A stretch of DNA of 10,496 bases from Bacteroides sp. UBA7335 (GTDB lineage: Bacteria; Bacteroidota; Bacteroidia; Bacteroidales; Bacteroidaceae): assembly GCA_002471185.1 (NCBI GenBank), contig DKPL01000047.1, forward strand, positions 590 to 11,085, in the 5' to 3' direction. Positions within the stretch are counted from its first letter, which is position 1; each line of letters opens with the position of its first letter. A program made the translations under genes and the position numbers. Below, piece by piece: positions 6,549-10,496 of the stretch. The notes beneath the pieces are model-generated. The model ran no database searches. It was not told the origin of the DNA and saw nothing but the letters and a program-made list of their open reading frames with translations.

Positions 6549-6600
6549 ATCGGCATTAAATATCATTTTTTATATTTAATGCCGATTTTATTTATATTTT
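6549..6600 (+). terminator. Strong intrinsic terminator of the maeB operon
   Basis: Perfect 15-base arms ATCGGCATTAAATAT (6549-6563) and ATATTTAATGCCGAT (6572-6586) enclose an 8-base loop and are followed by a T-rich run (6586-6600). It separates maeB and its small partner from gdhA. The T-rich run ends just before the gdhA -33 box. Confidence 0.85.
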
Positions 6601-6601
6601 G

Positions 6602-6632
6602 TTTGTTATAACCGTTTAAATGTTTACTTTTG
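6602..6632 (+). promoter_or_regulatory. Full Bacteroidota-type promoter of gdhA
   Basis: A -33 box TTTG (6602-6605), a 19-base spacer, and a -7 box TACTTTTG (6625-6632) match the Bacteroidota consensus in both sequence and spacing. Transcription should start near 6637, giving a leader of about 60 bases. It is the best plus-strand promoter in the window, fitting a highly expressed gene. Confidence 0.75.
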
Positions 6633-6696
6633 CAACAGAAACTTAGACAACGATATTTTTATAATTTATTATAACCAAATAAAAGAATTAGAATTT

Positions 6697-8031
6697 ATGA
6701 ATGCAGCTAAAGTCTTAGACGATTTGAAACGTCGTTTTCCAAATGAACCAGAGTATCACCAAGCAGTAGAAGAGGTATTGAGTACTATCGAAGAAGAATA
6801 TAACCAACACCCAGAGTTTGATAAAGCAAATTTGATTGAGCGTCTTTGTATTCCGGAAAGAGTTTACCAATTCCGTGTTACATGGGTAGACGATAAGGGA
6901 AATGTACATACCAATATGGGATATCGTGTACAACACAACAATGCTATTGGCCCATACAAAGGCGGTCTTCGCTTTCACTCTTCTGTAAATCTTTCTATCT
7001 TAAAATTCTTAGCATTTGAGCAAACTTTCAAAAACTCTTTAACAACATTGCCGATGGGTGGTGGTAAAGGAGGTTCAGACTTCTCTCCACGTGGTAAGTC
7101 TAATGCTGAGGTGATGCGTTTTACACAAGCATTTATGCTTGAACTTTGGCGTCATATTGGTCCTGACACAGACGTACCGGCAGGTGATATTGGTGTAGGT
7201 GGTCGCGAAGTTGGTTACATGTATGGTATGTACAAAAAGCTAACTCACGAATTTACAGGCACATTAACTGGTAAAGGTAGAGAATTTGGAGGTTCATTAA
7301 TTCGTCCAGAAGCTACAGGATATGGTAACATCTACTTCTTAATGGAAATGCTAAAAGCTAACGGCATGGACTTAAAAGGAAAAGTATGTTTGGTATCGGG
7401 TTCAGGAAATGTAGCTCAATATACAACCGAAAAAGTTATTGAATTAGGTGGTAAAGTAGTTACTATGTCTGACTCTGATGGTTACATCTATGATCCAGAA
7501 GGAATCGATAAAGAAAAACTAGCCTATATCATGGAATTGAAAAATGTATACCGCGGTCGTATCCGTGAATATGCTGAACACTATGGCTGCAAATATGTAG
7601 AAGGAGCTCGTCCTTGGAGTGAGAAAGGTGATATTGCTTTGCCTTCTGCAACTCAAAACGAAATTGATGGTGACGATGCTAAAAAGTTAGTAGCTAACGG
7701 TGTATTTGCTGTATCTGAAGGAGCAAACATGCCTTCTACTCCAGAAGCTATCAAAGTGTTCCAAGATGCTAAAGTTCTTTATGCACCAGGTAAAGCTGCA
7801 AATGCTGGTGGTGTATCAGTATCTGGCTTGGAAATGACTCAAAACTCTATCAGATTAAGCTGGAGCGAAGAGGAAGTTGACAACAAACTAAAAGAAATTA
7901 TGAAAAATATCCATACTGAATGCGTGAAATACGGTACAGAAGCTGATGGATATGTAAATTATGTAAAAGGTGCCAATGTAGCTGGATTCATGAAAGTGGC
8001 TAAAGCAATGATGGCTCAAGGGATAGTATAA
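6697..8031 (+). CDS. gdhA: Glutamate dehydrogenase, NADP-type
   Basis: A 444-residue cytoplasmic enzyme that makes glutamate from 2-oxoglutarate, ammonium and NADPH (reversible); it is a main ammonium assimilation route in Bacteroides. The N-terminal catalytic domain shows GPYKGGLRFH (K88), FEQTFKNSL (K112), PMGGGKGG (K124) and PAGDIGVGGRE with catalytic D164, matching the lysines and aspartate of hexameric GDH. The coenzyme domain has VSGSGNVAQY (233-242) and then SDSDG (258-262), similar to the NADP(H)-specific E. coli enzyme; dual cofactor use cannot be excluded. The length (444) is normal for the small hexameric class. The gene stands alone, between a consensus promoter and its own terminator. 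Codon use is richer in GGT, CGT and GAA than its neighbours, as expected for high expression. Confidence 0.95.
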   Translation: MNAAKVLDDLKRRFPNEPEYHQAVEEVLSTIEEEYNQHPEFDKANLIERLCIPERVYQFRVTWVDDKGNVHTNMGYRVQHNNAIGPYKGGLRFHSSVNLSILKFLAFEQTFKNSLTTLPMGGGKGGSDFSPRGKSNAEVMRFTQAFMLELWRHIGPDTDVPAGDIGVGGREVGYMYGMYKKLTHEFTGTLTGKGREFGGSLIRPEATGYGNIYFLMEMLKANGMDLKGKVCLVSGSGNVAQYTTEKVIELGGKVVTMSDSDGYIYDPEGIDKEKLAYIMELKNVYRGRIREYAEHYGCKYVEGARPWSEKGDIALPSATQNEIDGDDAKKLVANGVFAVSEGANMPSTPEAIKVFQDAKVLYAPGKAANAGGVSVSGLEMTQNSIRLSWSEEEVDNKLKEIMKNIHTECVKYGTEADGYVNYVKGANVAGFMKVAKAMMAQGIV

Positions 8032-8070
8032 GCGACAAACTGCAAATACTCTAACAAGTCTAAACAAGCA

Positions 8071-8107
8071 AGAGAGGCTACTCCAATGTGGGTAGCCTCT
8101 CTTTTTT
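8071..8107 (+). terminator. Intrinsic terminator of gdhA
   Basis: The arms AGAGAGGCTAC (8071-8081) and GTAGCCTCTCT (8092-8102) pair perfectly; a U-G and a C-G pair can extend the stem to 13, leaving a 6-base loop. Six T follow (8102-8107). The minus side has no T tract, so it serves gdhA mainly and only doubtfully the convergent lipoprotein gene. Confidence 0.85.
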
Positions 8108-8152
8108 ATGAAATATGCTAAGAATATATTTGTTATAACTACATACCAGCAA

Positions 8153-8914
8153 TTATTGATATGGATTTACTTCTACGTTTTGATTATCTTCTTGTACAGA
8201 ATTATCAATAGTTATACCAAGATTGATTTGTCCATTTGCAGTTGCTTTTACTGTCAAGCGATGCCATTTGGCAGCAGCAATAACCAAAGTACCGGGATAT
8301 GTTTTTTGAACTCCATTAAAAAGTCCCTTTACAGTATAGCTAATTTGCGGATCGGCATCAATATTAAAATAAGCAGCTTTTGTTTCAAAAGTAGCATTAG
8401 AGTCAAACACTAAAGTTCGATTACTCTCAGAAGACTCATATACTTCGACTGAATAATCTGTAAATACATCTTTGAAAGATTGATCGTAACTGAATCCAAC
8501 TTTAGCATTTTGCATCGTGCAACTAAAATTGACTTGAGTTGTAGCACCCGAGGTAATAGAGAATGGGGAACTTTGACCAGCAGTACGCATCTCTCCCCAG
8601 TTACTATTGGCAGATTGAGCTTCAGCCAAAGTACAACTCTCAGCGGTAACTAAATAGTTGTCTCCTACCGGATAAACTAACTCTACATTTTGAAGTTCAT
8701 TATACTTTCCAGCCCATTTTGAAACACTTCCTTGAAGAATATTGATATTGAAATTTGCTAATTCTTCTGCAGATGACGCACGAGAAGAAACAGTTATCTC
8801 TTTCGAGTTTTCCAATCCTAAACTTATGTGACCATACTCTACTAATGTCTCGTTTTCGTTATTACATGCCACAAGTGTTAATGTAACTGCTAATAATGAT
8901 AAATACTTTTTCAT
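8153..8914 (-). CDS. DUF4493-type lipoprotein
   Basis: A 253-residue lipoprotein of unknown function. The chosen ATG (8914) gives a standard lipoprotein signal: MKKYLSLLAV, a hydrophobic stretch, and lipobox LVAC with C17. An in-frame ATG at 8953 would add a 13-residue Asn/Lys-rich extension and overlap the upstream gene by 8 bases. After the cysteine comes NNENE, an acidic start that could act as a Bacteroidetes surface-export signal (inference). The body fits DUF4493: GHISLGL (28-34), SSRAS, FNINIL strand, YPVGDNYLVTAES, an FSITSGATTQVNFSC strand, NAKVGFSYDQSFKDVF (137-151) and YSVEVYES. It lies directly downstream of a related larger gene on the same strand and is very likely co-transcribed with it. 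Such proteins occur only in Bacteroidetes as far as I know; binding or fibre-like surface roles are guesses. Confidence 0.75.
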   Translation of the reverse strand: MKKYLSLLAVTLTLVACNNENETLVEYGHISLGLENSKEITVSSRASSAEELANFNINILQGSVSKWAGKYNELQNVELVYPVGDNYLVTAESCTLAEAQSANSNWGEMRTAGQSSPFSITSGATTQVNFSCTMQNAKVGFSYDQSFKDVFTDYSVEVYESSESNRTLVFDSNATFETKAAYFNIDADPQISYTVKGLFNGVQKTYPGTLVIAAAKWHRLTVKATANGQINLGITIDNSVQEDNQNVEVNPYQ

Positions 8915-8945
8915 TTGGGTTTTATTCTTGTTTTTAATTTTATTA

Positions 8946-10496
8946 TTATTCATAATTTAAAACGATGTTGTCTATCTTTAGTACGCTACCAACTATCCGA
9001 TCATATTTAAAAGGCGACGCACCATAACTACCATTCACAAGGACTAAGTTACTTATGGTAGTTAAATGTCCTGATCTGAAAAACACACATATATAGGCAG
9101 CTTTTGATTTTCTATCAATATAATTTAAATCAGCTTTTATAGTTTGGTAAGAACTTTGTGCACTTCCTACAATATCAATGATAGAAGCTATTCTATTTTT
9201 ATTTATATCAAGAAGCTCGGCATTTACACTAAAATTATCCTCATTATTAGGTGCATACTTATAGTCAAAAGAAATGCTAATAGGTCTAGCAGTATGTTCA
9301 ACACCTTGAGTATAGCTATCAGAATTCTTATCAAAAGAGCCTAAAAACAAATAGCCAACATATACTGTTCCGTTATTTTGAGTATAGCTTAAGACCCCAG
9401 ATCTACTCCATGAACCATATACTCTACCATTATATAAACCTAATGTTGAAATTTCAGCAGCCTTACTGCCATTAGAACAATCATTTGTAGATATTGTGTT
9501 TGAATACCATTTCCAGTAAACCGCATAGTTCGCACTTGAACCAATAATACTACCATTTGCGCCACTTGCTCCATCAGTAGTTTTCTCATTACGAGTAGCC
9601 CAACCTGTACAATAGTTACAATTGATAGCGGCACTTATAGCTCCACTACCTCCATAAATCTGTGTACTGCTCCAATTTTCCATGTCTCCATTTTCTAATT
9701 GCTGTGCACTTTCGGTAGTCACTACTTGAGTGTTTACACTAACCACACCCCCAAATCGAGAACGAATGGTATAAGGGGTCGAAGGAGAAAGTCCTTTAAT
9801 AATCCAACGGTCTGACTCTAGAGTTGCAGAATGCCAAGTTACACCATCAGCAGAAGCCTCATAAATAACATTAGCAATAACCTTATCCGCCATTTCGGGT
9901 TTAGCAATCATGTCCAAACTTGTCATGGGAGTTATATATATAAATTTACTCCAAACATCCCCATCAACTTGAGTAGGCAAAGTAAAGGCTGGAAGATCTG
10001 GATTACAGTTTATATTATAACGTGTTTTGGGAAGGACATTTATCAAATCCCAGCTATTCGTTTTGGTTTCGCCTAACAAGTTTATTCCTGAAAATGTAAG
10101 CGTATAGTTTCGAGTTGCTGATACAAAGAAGTCACTATTATTTGTCACCTCATAACTACCTAACTCACTACTTACAACTAATTGATAAGAAGTAAAATGA
10201 GAGAGTAAATCATCAGTCATTATAGGATGAATAACAGCAGAAGCTAGTGAAACAGTCAGTGATTCTATCGTAGTTTGCCCTTGCAATATCACAAATTCTT
10301 TTTCACCATAATAGTAAGGTACAATACTACAAATATCCTCACCATAAACAGCAATTAGTTTATAGTTACCTACATCAAGTACAATATCAGTTTGAGCAGA
10401 TGATAAGTTGTACTGTTCATTTGTTGATATATTAATAATAGAAATTAAAAGATCAGATAATAAAGGAGCTGTAACTACTCCACGAGTTTTTACATC
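8946..10496 (-). CDS. DUF4493 / PCMD-type multidomain surface protein, 5' end outside the window
   Basis: The reading frame is open from the right edge to TAA at 8948-8946, giving 516 visible residues; the N-terminus, presumably a lipoprotein signal, lies beyond 10496. A GTG at 10292 sits inside a continuous domain and is not the true start. Fragment residues 1 to about 165 resemble DUF4493: TRGVV, then LDVGNYKLIAVYGE, FVILQGQTTIESLTVSL, and DDLLSHFTSYQLVVS, in the same order as in the downstream lipoprotein. About 181-263 look like a fibronectin-III-type domain (YEASADGVTWHSATL, IKGLSPSTPYTIRSRF). From 266 (LENGDMENW) to the end (VGSVLKIDNIVLNYE) it resembles the PCMD, or putative carbohydrate metabolism, beta-sandwich domain. 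Its last bases overlap a possible upstream ATG of the next gene. A surface-exposed, glycan- or matrix-related role is inferred from domain types only. Confidence 0.75.
   Translation of the reverse strand, partial: DVKTRGVVTAPLLSDLLISIINISTNEQYNLSSAQTDIVLDVGNYKLIAVYGEDICSIVPYYYGEKEFVILQGQTTIESLTVSLASAVIHPIMTDDLLSHFTSYQLVVSSELGSYEVTNNSDFFVSATRNYTLTFSGINLLGETKTNSWDLINVLPKTRYNINCNPDLPAFTLPTQVDGDVWSKFIYITPMTSLDMIAKPEMADKVIANVIYEASADGVTWHSATLESDRWIIKGLSPSTPYTIRSRFGGVVSVNTQVVTTESAQQLENGDMENWSSTQIYGGSGAISAAINCNYCTGWATRNEKTTDGASGANGSIIGSSANYAVYWKWYSNTISTNDCSNGSKAAEISTLGLYNGRVYGSWSRSGVLSYTQNNGTVYVGYLFLGSFDKNSDSYTQGVEHTARPISISFDYKYAPNNEDNFSVNAELLDINKNRIASIIDIVGSAQSSYQTIKADLNYIDRKSKAAYICVFFRSGHLTTISNLVLVNGSYGASPFKYDRIVGSVLKIDNIVLNYE

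Noticed and set aside
8108..8413. Plus-strand 101-codon frame with a TATATTTG box near 8125
   Set aside because: It is mostly antisense to the lipoprotein gene. The box lies after its ATG and has no -33 partner, so there is no support for a gene or promoter.

Overview
The window is a chimera of two unrelated genomes. Positions 1 to about 1095 are vertebrate nuclear DNA, most likely teleost fish: the 3' end of an intron with a TG microsatellite, a splice acceptor, and the large last coding exon of a BMP2-type growth factor gene. From 1381 at the latest, the sequence is from a Bacteroidales bacterium (Bacteroides-like). The evidence for that is AT-rich genes of typical Bacteroides families, promoters with the Bacteroidota -7 element TAnnTTTG, weak ribosome binding sites and a pair of DUF4493-type lipoproteins. 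Identity with BMP stops at 1095, nine codons before the expected stop codon. Positions 1096-1380 cannot be assigned to either genome, so the join lies somewhere in that interval.

Layout, left to right. 1-226 is intron. 227-1095 is the BMP exon. 1102-1952 has no convincing gene but holds two related hairpins (1381-1449), a probable small RNA on the minus strand (about 1728 to 1660, with its own promoter and terminator) and the metY promoter. Then follow metY (1953-3233), a small secreted PepSY-like protein (3321-3812), an intergenic region with a long inverted repeat and a 13-base direct repeat over the next promoter, maeB (4067-6355), an overlapping small membrane protein (6352-6528), a strong terminator, and gdhA (6697-8031) with its own promoter and terminator. 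The right end is on the minus strand: a DUF4493/PCMD-type surface protein that runs off the window edge (8946-10496) and, downstream of it, a DUF4493-type lipoprotein (8153-8914).

The bacterial plus-strand genes are central metabolism: sulfur assimilation into homocysteine (MetY), decarboxylation of malate to pyruvate with NADPH formation (MaeB), and ammonium assimilation into glutamate (GdhA). They are separated by terminators and promoters and look like neighbouring independent units, not one pathway operon. The minus-strand pair looks like part of a cell-envelope or surface-lipoprotein operon of the Bacteroidales type, with its upstream part beyond the right edge.

The most important point for a user is the eukaryote/bacterium join. 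It is most simply explained by mis-assembly or contamination (host plus gut or water bacterium), not by gene transfer. The most interesting biology on the bacterial side is the minus-strand small RNA, the paired hairpins with a compensatory base change, and the paralogous DUF4493 pair.
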